A stretch of 5,730 nt of DNA from an uncultured archaeon (GTDB taxonomy: Archaea > Nanobdellota > Nanobdellia > Woesearchaeales > CAIVOO01): NCBI GenBank assembly GCA_903907555.1, contig CAIVOO010000116.1, positions 1-5,730 on the forward strand. The letters run 5' to 3'. Made by a program: the position numbers and the translations under genes. This document shows, piece by piece, positions 1-5,469 of this stretch. The notes below the pieces were generated by a model. The model saw only the letters and a program-made list of their open reading frames with translations. It was not told the DNA's origin and searched no databases. How positions within the stretch are numbered: position 1 is the first letter of the stretch; every line of letters begins with the position of its first letter.

Positions 1-25
1 AAATCATTAATGAATTTTTCGAATC

Positions 26-73
26 TCATTTTTTCTTTGTTTTTTTATTTTTGCATCCGCAAGTTTCACACAC
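26..73 (-). CDS. possible 15-residue Cys-motif micropeptide
   Basis: Read from a GTG at 73, the peptide is MCETCGCKNKKTKKK, ending in TGA at 28-26. GAGGTG lies 6 nt upstream of the GTG as a good Shine-Dalgarno match. A TTTAAA at 116-111 would place a transcript start near 88, giving a leader of about 15 nt that contains that site. The M-C-x-x-C-G-C start resembles the metal-binding N-terminus of HypB-type nickel GTPases, here without any following domain. The Lys-rich tail is the complement of a T-rich tract, so it may reflect base composition rather than selection. An in-frame GTG at 82 would give an 18-residue version. There is no GTPase or hydrogenase gene in view, so no role can be assigned. 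It may be a chance ORF. Confidence 0.3.
   Translation of the reverse strand: MCETCGCKNKKTKKK
29..52 (+). terminator. T-rich tract, possible archaeal terminator of an upstream gene
   Basis: The plus strand carries T6, T3, T7 and T5 runs separated by single other bases. Archaeal transcription often ends at such T tracts without a hairpin. An upstream plus-strand gene could end at the TAA at 8-10, but no coding sequence of it can be verified. The same bases are the Lys codons of the possible minus-strand micropeptide, so only one of the two readings may be functional. Confidence 0.3.
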
Positions 74-110
74 AGTGTTCACCTCATTACAAGCTTTTAA
101 TGAATGATTA

Positions 111-116
111 TTTAAA
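111..116 (-). promoter_or_regulatory. weak TATA-like element for the possible micropeptide
   Basis: TTTAAA on the minus strand lies 22 nt before position 88, the same spacing seen at the clear promoters in this window. It is not a canonical TATA box and the surroundings are AT-rich, so this is weak support. Confidence 0.2.
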
Positions 117-233
117 AATGTTATACTTTATTATAAATCTTTACAAAGCTCTGTCGCTTTTAGAATAAAAAATCTAATGCATGGCTGTTATATGAAAAAT
201 TCTCATATCCATTATTTCTGATTTTAAGTAATA

Positions 234-241
234 TTTATAAA
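234..241 (+). promoter_or_regulatory. TATA box of the GT4/hydrolase unit
   Basis: TTTATAAA is centred 26.5 nt upstream of the ATG at 264, the standard distance from an archaeal TATA box to the transcription start. Transcription would therefore begin at or within a base or two of the start codon. No Shine-Dalgarno sequence is present in the 22 nt between TATAAA and the ATG, which fits a leaderless mRNA. Confidence 0.7.
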
Positions 242-263
242 TAAAATCTAAATAAACAGCATA

Positions 264-1418
264 ATGCGCATCGCCATAGTCTGTGATTCGGTAAATCTTC
301 AATATGCAGGGTCATTGGTATCTACTTGGAGGTATGCAACAAAGCTGGCGAAAAAAGGCCACAATGTTGTATTAATCTCTACTGGGAAAAAAAGCTCTGT
401 TAAAATTGTTGATGGTGTAAAGATCATACGTTTCAAAGCTTGGACTATTCCTGGAACTGATCTGGACTTTTGGATGTCTTTATATGTTTCACCCAAAAAA
501 ATCAGGAAGATACTGAAAGAAGAGCATATCCAACTGGTCCATTGTATGATTCCTACACCTCTTTGCTTATTGGTTTCAAAGGTTGCAAAAAAACTCGATA
601 TTCCTTTGATTGCTCACTCCCACACTCAACCTGAGAATATATTGATGAGTATGAAGATGAACAACAGATTACTGAATAAGCTATTCTACAAATATTTAGT
701 ACAGTTTTACTCTATGGCTGACGTTATAGTCTGCCCGACCAGGTTTGCTAAAGAAAAACTCCAAATGCATGGATTGAAAAATAAAACTATTGTGATAAGC
801 AACGGCGTTGATCTGGACAAGTTCAAGATAAATCGCATCCCTAAAAGTTTTTTTAGGGCATTCGGCTTGAACAGAGAAAAAAAGCACATACTTTTTGTCG
901 GCAGGTTATGGCGAGAGAAGAACATTGCCACTCTAATTAAAGCTATGCCTTATGTATTGAAAAGGTTTCCTTTAACACATCTGGACATTGTCGGGAAAAA
1001 ATCCAACCAGTATTTCAAATTAAAGAAACTTGTCGATAAGTTTGATATCTCTGACAATGTCACTTTCTTAGGGAAAATAAATGACAAGGATCTTGTATAC
1101 GCATACAATACATGCGATATTTTTTGTCTGCCTTCTTATGTAGAACTTGAAGGTATGGTGGTTCTCGAAGCGATGGCCTGCGGCAAGCCCATCATAATTT
1201 CAAACTCTTCCGAATCCGCATCGAAGTATTATGTTGATGGGAATGGGTACATATTTGATGCTGACGACCCTAAAGACCTTTCGAAAAAGGTCATAAGAAT
1301 TCTTTCAGATGACAAGCTTAAGGAAAAGATGATGGCAAGAAGCCTTAAGATTGTAAAAGAGCTGGATATTAACAATTCTATAAAGAAATTAGAAAAACTG
1401 TATGCGCAATGTATCTGA
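264..1418 (+). CDS. GT4-family glycosyltransferase (GT-B fold)
   Basis: This is a 384-residue retaining glycosyltransferase that would move a sugar from a nucleotide-sugar donor to an acceptor at the cytoplasmic membrane face. The N-terminal Rossmann domain opens with MRIAIVCDSVN and a loop around G16. The C-terminal donor-binding domain starts near residue 207 with the V-G-R-L segment (R214, K219). E294 and E302 form the E-x7-E donor-binding motif, followed by AMACGKP. Length is normal for the family and no transmembrane segment is obvious. The start is supported by the TATA box 26.5 nt upstream and by the usual family N-terminus. It overlaps the next gene by 10 bp, so the two are probably co-transcribed. 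Donor and acceptor cannot be read from sequence; a glycolipid or surface-glycan acceptor is inferred from the nearby GT2 and DedA genes. Confidence 0.9.
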   Translation: MRIAIVCDSVNLQYAGSLVSTWRYATKLAKKGHNVVLISTGKKSSVKIVDGVKIIRFKAWTIPGTDLDFWMSLYVSPKKIRKILKEEHIQLVHCMIPTPLCLLVSKVAKKLDIPLIAHSHTQPENILMSMKMNNRLLNKLFYKYLVQFYSMADVIVCPTRFAKEKLQMHGLKNKTIVISNGVDLDKFKINRIPKSFFRAFGLNREKKHILFVGRLWREKNIATLIKAMPYVLKRFPLTHLDIVGKKSNQYFKLKKLVDKFDISDNVTFLGKINDKDLVYAYNTCDIFCLPSYVELEGMVVLEAMACGKPIIISNSSESASKYYVDGNGYIFDADDPKDLSKKVIRILSDDKLKEKMMARSLKIVKELDINNSIKKLEKLYAQCI

Positions 1419-2227
1419 AAACTCCTGAACTGAAAGGAGAATGCTGCTATTATAAGAATGATTTCAGGAGAGGCAGAGCTTCATTAGTTTTTCTGCACGG
1501 TCTTACGGGCCATAGTGGTGTCTGGAAGAGTTATATGAATCATTTTGGCAAGCGTTATAACATCCTGGCGATTGATCTTACCGGTCACGGAAAATCCAAA
1601 CGCCCCTACAAATTCAGCGGATATAGCATTTCATCCATTTCGGATTCAGTGCTGAAAATATTGAAGAAAGAGAATATTTCTTCTGCGCATTTTGTTGTTC
1701 ATTCCTATTCTTTCTTGATTTTTCTCGAACTGGTGAAAAAACATAAAAATGTGGTAAAATCGTCAATTACTATCAGCCCTTATTACCCCAATCACAAAAC
1801 GAAGGAATGGAAGATATCGCGTCTGATTTCCATTTTTGCATCTGCGCTTGTCTTTTTTCTTCCGACAAGAAAAAAACATTCTCTTTCAGACTATTCCCTA
1901 GAAAAAGAGAACGACGCTGATGTTCAGTTAATCAAGGTCGCAGCCTCGATAATAAAAACAGGAATAAAAAGCGCCATAGCAACGGGCTACTATTCATTAA
2001 AATACAGAAACCCGCAGGACTGGAACGGGATTAAAGTGCCTCTTCTGATTATCACCGGGAAGCTGGACACAGTAATCCATTTGGAAGAAGTAAAAAATTT
2101 AGCCAGCAAGATAACAAATTCGAATTTAGTCGTACTTGAAGAAAATAATCACCTATTGGTATGCCCTTTTCATTACAAGCTTATCCCAATTATGGAGAAA
2201 TTTTTAGAAGGGAAAAAATTAATCTGA
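1409..2227 (+). CDS. alpha/beta-hydrolase fold protein with altered nucleophile elbow
   Basis: This 272-residue cytosolic protein has the layout of an alpha/beta hydrolase. The oxyanion-hole H30-G31 follows a hydrophobic strand, and D56 to S63 reads DLTGHGKS, the classic turn after strand 4. The expected catalytic triad is present: S99 in VVHSYS, D220 after LLIITGKL, and H248 near the end. The nucleophile elbow, normally G-x-S-x-G, reads V97-H98-S99-Y100-S101, so both flanking glycines are replaced. A cap-like insert lies at about 125-200, including a hydrophobic stretch at 138-151. The ATG lies inside the end of the GT4 gene (10-bp overlap) with no Shine-Dalgarno, implying coupled translation. 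Substrate is unknown. Ester or amide hydrolysis linked to glycan or lipid metabolism is possible, and a non-catalytic role is also possible. Confidence 0.85.
   Translation: MYLKTPELKGECCYYKNDFRRGRASLVFLHGLTGHSGVWKSYMNHFGKRYNILAIDLTGHGKSKRPYKFSGYSISSISDSVLKILKKENISSAHFVVHSYSFLIFLELVKKHKNVVKSSITISPYYPNHKTKEWKISRLISIFASALVFFLPTRKKHSLSDYSLEKENDADVQLIKVAASIIKTGIKSAIATGYYSLKYRNPQDWNGIKVPLLIITGKLDTVIHLEEVKNLASKITNSNLVVLEENNHLLVCPFHYKLIPIMEKFLEGKKLI
2213..2218 (-). terminator. T6 run downstream of the DedA gene
   Basis: On the minus strand a run of six T follows the DedA stop codon by about 18 nt and could end that transcript. It lies inside the last codons of the convergent hydrolase gene, because only 9 bp separate the two stop codons. 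The two mRNAs would therefore overlap at their 3' ends. Confidence 0.3.
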
Positions 2228-2236
2228 ATTTAGGGA

Positions 2237-2992
2237 TCACAGCAGATAATCAATAATCAGGATTATAATAAGGTAGGTAACTAAAATAAGCAAGATGCCT
2301 GTGAAAATGTGCTGTACGATTTTCTTGATGAGCAATCCTTCTTCCTTAAGGAGAACATTCTTCATTTGTTGATAGCTTCTGATTAAATTTTTCCTGAAAT
2401 GGAATCCGACAATGCCCAATACAATCAGAACAGCACAGACTATGCCCAGATACTTTTGGATTACTGGGAAAATCCATTTAAATGAACTGCTTAAGAAATA
2501 ACCGATAATCAAAAATTGTCCAATAGCAATGATTGCACTGGGGATGCTGTATTTTAAAAATTTTTTAAAATCTATCTTATACATTCCCACAAAGAAAGGG
2601 GTTACCCAAGCCAAAGGGCCGTTAAATCTTGCTATAAAGACTGCTTTTGCCCCATGTCTCTCGAAAAAATGTTTTCCCCTATTATAATTTTTAAAATTCA
2701 GAAAACGGTTTTTCTTTTTAATCAGCCTCCTCCCAAGAGTTTTCCCCAGATAATAATTAGTTGAATCGCCTATAACCCCTCCCAATATTGCAGCTATACT
2801 GACTATCCAAATGTTTACAATGCCCAGAGATGCCAAAATTCCGGCACCAATGAAAATAATTTCGCCATAGAAAAGGAAACAGGTAAATATAAGAATTTCA
2901 AAGAAAGATCCAAGAAATATTATAAGATACGTTAAATATGGATGAGCCCCGATCCAGCTCACAAAAGGGTTAATTAAAGTAAGGATATCCAT
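2237..2992 (-). CDS. DedA/VTT-family membrane protein
   Basis: A 251-residue integral membrane protein of the DedA (VTT domain) family, whose studied bacterial members recycle undecaprenyl phosphate or support membrane homeostasis. Hydrophobic segments lie near 14-40, 46-74, 146-168, 178-197 and 229-250. Family landmarks are present: E32 and E44, twelve residues apart like E39 and D51 of E. coli YqjA; the G75-D76-x3-Y80-x2-G83 stretch; and the re-entrant loop motif F109-F110-x2-H113-G114 leading to R122-F123-N-G-P-L. The second arginine of that loop (R136 in YqjA) is Ala at 128. The final hydrophobic segment after a charged stretch (206-225) extends the protein beyond the usual 200-220 residues. 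Its ATG follows the GT2 stop codon with no gap. A role in flipping a polyprenyl-phosphate sugar carrier for that GT2 is an inference. Confidence 0.88.
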   Translation of the reverse strand: MDILTLINPFVSWIGAHPYLTYLIIFLGSFFEILIFTCFLFYGEIIFIGAGILASLGIVNIWIVSIAAILGGVIGDSTNYYLGKTLGRRLIKKKNRFLNFKNYNRGKHFFERHGAKAVFIARFNGPLAWVTPFFVGMYKIDFKKFLKYSIPSAIIAIGQFLIIGYFLSSSFKWIFPVIQKYLGIVCAVLIVLGIVGFHFRKNLIRSYQQMKNVLLKEEGLLIKKIVQHIFTGILLILVTYLIIILIIDYLL

Positions 2993-3745
2993 TTATCTTA
3001 TCACTTTCCAGTCTCTTCTTTTTCTAATTTTCTCAGGAAGGATATTCCCATAATAAATATTTATGAAAAACATCTTTATCCATCCCACCTTTTCAAATCT
3101 TCTGGCCGAAGTTAATACGTTCTTGGTCCTCATAAAAAAATACTTTCCATGCCTGGCCAACGCACGCGCATATTTTTGATCTTCCCACAAATGAAGTTCC
3201 TCATCATACTTCTCTTTAAATAAGATATCTTTTTTAATAATGTGGATTACGTGAAGACATTTACCTAGACAATCGGTGACATTCCTGTGAAAAAACCAAA
3301 ATCGACTTGCCAGATTTTTCGGAAAAGGCAATATTGTCGTAGTTCCGAAATGGACATTAGGATGTCTATTAATGTATCTATTTAATTCTTTGAGAAAATT
3401 CGGTTTTAGAAACGTATCTGCATCCATCACGATGCACCAATCTAATTCTGGAGAAGCCTTATTAATACCAAGATTTCGTGCTCTTGACACGCCTCTTTTT
3501 CTGGAGGCATAAATTCTGAAATTATTTGATTCGAATTTCTTAGCTTTTTTGTAAGTTTGATCTGAAGAGCCATTTTCGATGACAACAACTTCATATTTCT
3601 TAGGAGGATAGTCTATCTTTTTAAGAGAAGTTAGTGTTTTTTCAATAATTTTTTCTTCGTTATGTGCAGGAATCACAATCGAAAAAAAATTAAGATAATC
3701 TTCGCTCTTTTTAGGCAAGTTCATTTTATTAATTTTAAACCTCAT
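2993..3745 (-). CDS. GT2-family glycosyltransferase (GT-A fold)
   Basis: This 250-residue protein is an inverting family 2 glycosyltransferase, acting in the cytoplasm or at the membrane face. Using the ATG at 3745, SIVIPAHNEE (22-31) is the first strand and nucleotide-binding segment. E57-N58-G59-S60-S61-D62 follows, then G85-V-S-R-A-R-N91, the D108-A-D110 metal-binding motif, and E188-D189 as the likely catalytic-base region. The end (about 215-250) is basic, with a hydrophobic patch at 225-232 that may touch the membrane. No full transmembrane helix is seen. A longer reading to 3796 runs into tRNA-Gln and is rejected. An ATG at 3724 is a real alternative: the TTTAAA at 3763-3758 would start transcription near 3735, downstream of 3745. 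Starting at 3745 may require read-through from the tRNA. The DedA gene follows directly. Confidence 0.85.
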   Translation of the reverse strand: MRFKINKMNLPKKSEDYLNFFSIVIPAHNEEKIIEKTLTSLKKIDYPPKKYEVVVIENGSSDQTYKKAKKFESNNFRIYASRKRGVSRARNLGINKASPELDWCIVMDADTFLKPNFLKELNRYINRHPNVHFGTTTILPFPKNLASRFWFFHRNVTDCLGKCLHVIHIIKKDILFKEKYDEELHLWEDQKYARALARHGKYFFMRTKNVLTSARRFEKVGWIKMFFINIYYGNILPEKIRKRRDWKVIR

Positions 3746-3766
3746 AATGTTATGTGATTTAAATGA

Positions 3767-3856
3767 TAGCCCCGGGCAGATTCGAACTGCCGTCAAGAGC
3801 TTTCTTCAGCATTCGCTGCCAAAGGCTCCCATCCTTGACCGCTAGACTACGGGGCT
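3767..3856 (-). tRNA. tRNA-Gln(UUG) with a 17-nt intron
   Basis: The 90-nt precursor folds as a full cloverleaf: acceptor AGCCCCG/CGGGGCU, D stem GTCT/GGAT with G18-G19 in the loop, anticodon stem GGAGC/GCTCT, and T arm GGCAG-TTCGAAT-CTGCC. The anticodon is UUG with loop CUUUGGA after splicing, hence glutamine. G15 and C48 can form the Levitt pair. The first pair is A1-U72, the feature by which archaeal GatDE recognises tRNA-Gln for conversion of Glu to Gln. The discriminator base is A73. CCA is not encoded (TCA follows), so it must be added after transcription. A strong TATA box lies 24 nt upstream. Confidence 0.95.
3802..3818 (-). other. 17-nt tRNA intron at position 37/38 with canonical bulge-helix-bulge
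   Basis: Removing cagcgaatgctgaagaa gives the mature loop CUUUGGA. The precursor forms an exact bulge-helix-bulge: outer helix is the anticodon stem, 3-nt bulge GG|C, central 4-bp helix CUUU/GAAG (one U-G pair), 3-nt bulge AA|A, and an intron-internal helix AGC/GCU closing a GAAU loop. The two cuts fall after the second base of each bulge, as the archaeal splicing endonuclease requires. 37/38 is the commonest archaeal intron site. Confidence 0.92.
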
Positions 3857-3880
3857 GTAAATATCAAGCTAATTAGTCTG

Positions 3881-3888
3881 TTTATAAA
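3881..3888 (-). promoter_or_regulatory. TATA box and BRE of tRNA-Gln
   Basis: On the minus strand GCAAATTTTATAAA combines an A-rich TFB-recognition element with a TATA box. TATAAA ends 24 nt before the mature 5' end, so the transcript would start about 1-3 nt upstream of the tRNA. The element closely matches the one before the PHP gene (GCAAATTATATAAA). Confidence 0.7.
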
Positions 3889-3897
3889 ATTTGCTAG

Positions 3898-3911
3898 AAA
3901 AACTCGAAGAG
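3898..3911 (-). terminator. mini-hairpin plus T5, possible end of the GC-rich RNA
   Basis: The minus strand reads CTCTTCGAGTTTTT: a 3-bp CUC/GAG stem around UUC followed by five T. It lies just upstream of the tRNA-Gln TATA box, a sensible place to end the preceding RNA. The stem is very short, so the call rests mainly on the T run and position. Confidence 0.35.
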
Positions 3912-4070
3912 GTTGTGTTTGTTAAATTTATTCAGGGAGGGAATCTGAAGTAGCGCTTGACGTCTGACTTACGCCCTACCACCCACCATCACAGCAAGAA
4001 CAAAAGGCGAGGGGGACGTGGGGGCTTAAACTAGACATCAAATATTACTTTGACAGCCGCCCACGCTTGG
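3898..4070 (-). ncRNA. putative structured non-coding RNA of unknown family
   Basis: Between the 194-residue protein gene and tRNA-Gln there is no plausible ORF, yet 74 of the 140 bases 3931-4070 are G or C in a strongly AT-rich setting. A TATA box at 4099-4092 predicts a start at about 4069, exactly where the GC-rich part begins. Three consecutive hairpins can be drawn on the minus strand: CGTGGG/CCCACG (4065-4060 with 4022-4017), extended by GGC/GCC after one bulged base; CTCGCC/GGTGGG (4011-4006 with 3987-3982); and GGTAG-GGCGT paired with ACGTC and CTACT (3980-3949) around a 7-nt loop and 5-nt bulge. The last two need G-U pairs that exist only on the minus strand. No hallmark of 5S, SRP, RNase P, C/D or H/ACA RNA was found. 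The 3' end is uncertain: the structured part stops near 3949. Confidence 0.45.
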
Positions 4071-4091
4071 AAATAAAATTATAATCTAAAA

Positions 4092-4099
4092 TTTATACT
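4092..4099 (-). promoter_or_regulatory. TATA box of the putative ncRNA
   Basis: AGTATAAA on the minus strand is followed by 22 nt and then the first GC-rich base near 4069, the same spacing as at the other promoters here. It lies downstream of the stop codon of the preceding minus-strand gene and so does not serve a protein gene in view. Confidence 0.45.
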
Positions 4100-4118
4100 T
4101 AGTTTTTACAAGAAATTT

Positions 4119-4703
4119 TTAACCTAATCCTCTTGGGGACTGGAACATTTCTGATTCTGGGAGGAATCCTCTCAATTCCAAGAACTGTTTCAGTGCACCC
4201 TGCAGCCTAAGGCAGTCGTCCCTGAAATGCAGCCTTTCCCTTTCTATGTCTGCCAGGTATGTTCTTTTTCTGAATAAATCGACAAATGCCCCGAATATAG
4301 GCACTTTCGGAAGCTCTGATTTAGGGTCAAACTCTAAAACTCCGTTGACAAAGCATTCGTATTCTCCTCTCTGCGCTTTTATTTTGTTTCCCTTGTGCAT
4401 TATCTCTATGTCTTTCATTCCGAGAACGTGCATGTCAATATTGAGCTTGCGCTTGAAATATTTTGTTGTCGGGCTTTTCTCAACCCTCCACCATATCCAC
4501 ATCTCCTTCGCTCCGCCCTGTGTGACTCGTTCAAGATAGAATTTTTCCATCAGCTGTTCTGTGTCTCCGTCAGCATAGCCTTCGAAATTCAGCCACTCTC
4601 TCATGAATTTGTATGTCTCTTTAAGATTTAGAACTTCTTCATAATCAACCCTTAAATTTGAGTCAGTCTTCTCACCTGTTACAGGATACTCTTTAAGCGC
4701 CAT
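4119..4703 (-). CDS. hypothetical protein, 194 residues
   Basis: I do not recognise this protein. It is soluble, with no signal peptide or membrane segment. Residues 20-60 look helical and acidic. Residues 66-126 look like alternating beta strands and contain a striking aromatic cluster W69-I-W71-W72 followed by basic strands (K81 to K87). Residues 135-181 look helical, with charged repeats such as D152-I-E-R-E-R-E-like spacing around 152-162. Two cysteines (C117, C164) form no metal-site pattern. Regular codon use and an uninterrupted frame argue for a real gene. Its ATG lies 2 nt after the PHP stop codon, so the two can be one mRNA. A TATA box inside the PHP gene at 4734-4727 could also drive it alone. 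Function is unknown; the PHP neighbour suggests only a loose link. Confidence 0.8.
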   Translation of the reverse strand: MALKEYPVTGEKTDSNLRVDYEEVLNLKETYKFMREWLNFEGYADGDTEQLMEKFYLERVTQGGAKEMWIWWRVEKSPTTKYFKRKLNIDMHVLGMKDIEIMHKGNKIKAQRGEYECFVNGVLEFDPKSELPKVPIFGAFVDLFRKRTYLADIERERLHFRDDCLRLQGALKQFLELRGFLPESEMFQSPRGLG

Positions 4704-4705
4704 AA

Positions 4706-5419
4706 TCAGTGCTTAGGGAATATTGATTTATAAAGCTTTCTTACGATTGAAAAGAAGTCGTATGCCAATCCTGCTAATATGCTAATGAAAAATTTGACAG
4801 GCATTATTGGCTTTGTCACAACTTTTGTTTTGCGCTTTCTTATTGCATCGAAAACTGATTTTTCATCTTTCTCGGCATCAATTAACGTGTAAGTGTAACC
4901 TATCTTCCACAGCTGATGGGCGTCCGAAGTTCCGACAACTGCTTTATGATTCATATTTGCAACTTCTACAGCTTTCCTGTTTGGAAAGTTCACTTTGTTG
5001 GAAAAATAAAAGTGGCAGTATTCTACAGCGTCGAACAAATCAATATTTTCTTCAAGCTTCTTTCCTAAACAGCTGTTCATTACATAATAAGGATGAGGCG
5101 CTATCACAATTATTTTCTTTTTCTTCCTTAATTTTCGCAAGTCCTCGAAATTATGAATATTTTTTGCTTCATTGTTTGTGATGCCATAAATAAGAACATG
5201 CTTGCGCTCAATCGTTTTCTCAACACCAACTAGAAGAAGGATTCCCTTGCTTCTGGCATATTTCGCAATACTTTTGTAATTCGGGATTTGATTGTGCTCT
5301 GTTATTCCAATCACGTCGAACTTAAGTTCAGCAGCCCTGTAAATAACCTCTTTAGCGCCATAAAGAACAAAATCATTATGGCTTAGTCTTGTGTGGATAT
5401 GAAGATCGCATTTGAGCAT
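4706..5419 (-). CDS. PHP-domain metal-dependent phosphoesterase
   Basis: A 237-residue PHP-family hydrolase, a fold that cleaves phosphate esters with a cluster of metal ions. The full set of likely ligands is visible: D5, H7 and H9 in D-L-H-I-H-T; E41-H42 (T-E-H in place of the commoner T-D-H); E67 in VGVE; H74; H109 in A-P-H-P; E133; and D166 and H168 in GTSDAH. The C-terminal 30 residues (about 207-234) are hydrophobic and basic and may lie on the membrane. The ATG at 5419 places the metal motif at the N-terminus as usual for the family and has a TATA box 26.5 nt upstream. The longer reading to 5512 would overlap ychF and translate the promoter, so it is rejected. The substrate is unknown: histidinol phosphate, nucleotide or sugar phosphates are all possible. 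Confidence 0.9.
   Translation of the reverse strand: MLKCDLHIHTRLSHNDFVLYGAKEVIYRAAELKFDVIGITEHNQIPNYKSIAKYARSKGILLLVGVEKTIERKHVLIYGITNNEAKNIHNFEDLRKLRKKKKIIVIAPHPYYVMNSCLGKKLEENIDLFDAVEYCHFYFSNKVNFPNRKAVEVANMNHKAVVGTSDAHQLWKIGYTYTLIDAEKDEKSVFDAIRKRKTKVVTKPIMPVKFFISILAGLAYDFFSIVRKLYKSIFPKH
4727..4734 (-). promoter_or_regulatory. internal TATA box within the PHP gene, for the 194-residue protein gene
   Basis: AGAAAGCTTTATAAA on the minus strand looks like a BRE plus TATA box. TATAAA is followed by 23 nt and then the ATG at 4703, matching the leaderless spacing at the other promoters. It lies within the last codons of the PHP gene, so the downstream gene could be transcribed both with it and alone. 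Confidence 0.5.
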
Positions 5420-5440
5420 ATGCTTCGAATTGATAACATT

Positions 5441-5450
5441 TTTATATAAT
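5441..5450. promoter_or_regulatory. shared divergent TATA box between the PHP gene and ychF
   Basis: The 50-bp spacer between the two ATGs contains one TATA element, the self-complementary TTATATAA at 5442-5449. Its centre is 26.5 nt from the PHP ATG and 24.5 nt from the ychF ATG, so both mRNAs would start at or very near their start codons. The minus side has a clear BRE (GCAAAT). The plus side is less clear (GATAACATTTT). GGAG at 5462-5465 lies 4 nt before the ychF ATG and could act as a Shine-Dalgarno only if that mRNA has a leader. Confidence 0.65.
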
Positions 5451-5469
5451 TTGCGAATTATGGAGTAAT

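Noticed and set aside
10..168. 52-codon plus-strand frame in the AT-rich left end
   Set aside because: Mostly Phe/Leu/Lys/Tyr from T-rich and A-rich runs, no promoter or Shine-Dalgarno in view, and antisense to the Cys-motif micropeptide.
190..208. Inverted repeat ATATGA/TCATAT upstream of the GT4 TATA box
   Set aside because: Only 6 AT-rich base pairs around a 7-nt spacer; expected by chance in this composition.
3746..3796. N-terminal extension of the GT2 frame to an ATG at 3796
   Set aside because: It runs through the 3' half of tRNA-Gln, and the conserved GT2 domain begins well after the ATGs at 3745 and 3724.
3949..4070. H/ACA or C/D guide RNA reading of the GC-rich block
   Set aside because: No ACA at the right place after any hairpin, and the candidate C box (GTGATGG) and D box (CTGA near 3932) lack matching internal D'/C' boxes and sit too far apart.
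4246..4631. Two plus-strand ORFs opposite the 194-residue protein gene
   Set aside because: Low-complexity translations with no recognisable domain, no TATA box at the expected distance, and antisense to a better gene candidate.
4807..5181. 124-residue plus-strand ORF opposite the PHP gene
   Set aside because: Antisense to the PHP metal-binding coding sequence and rich in Leu/Ser/Cys, as expected of a shadow frame.
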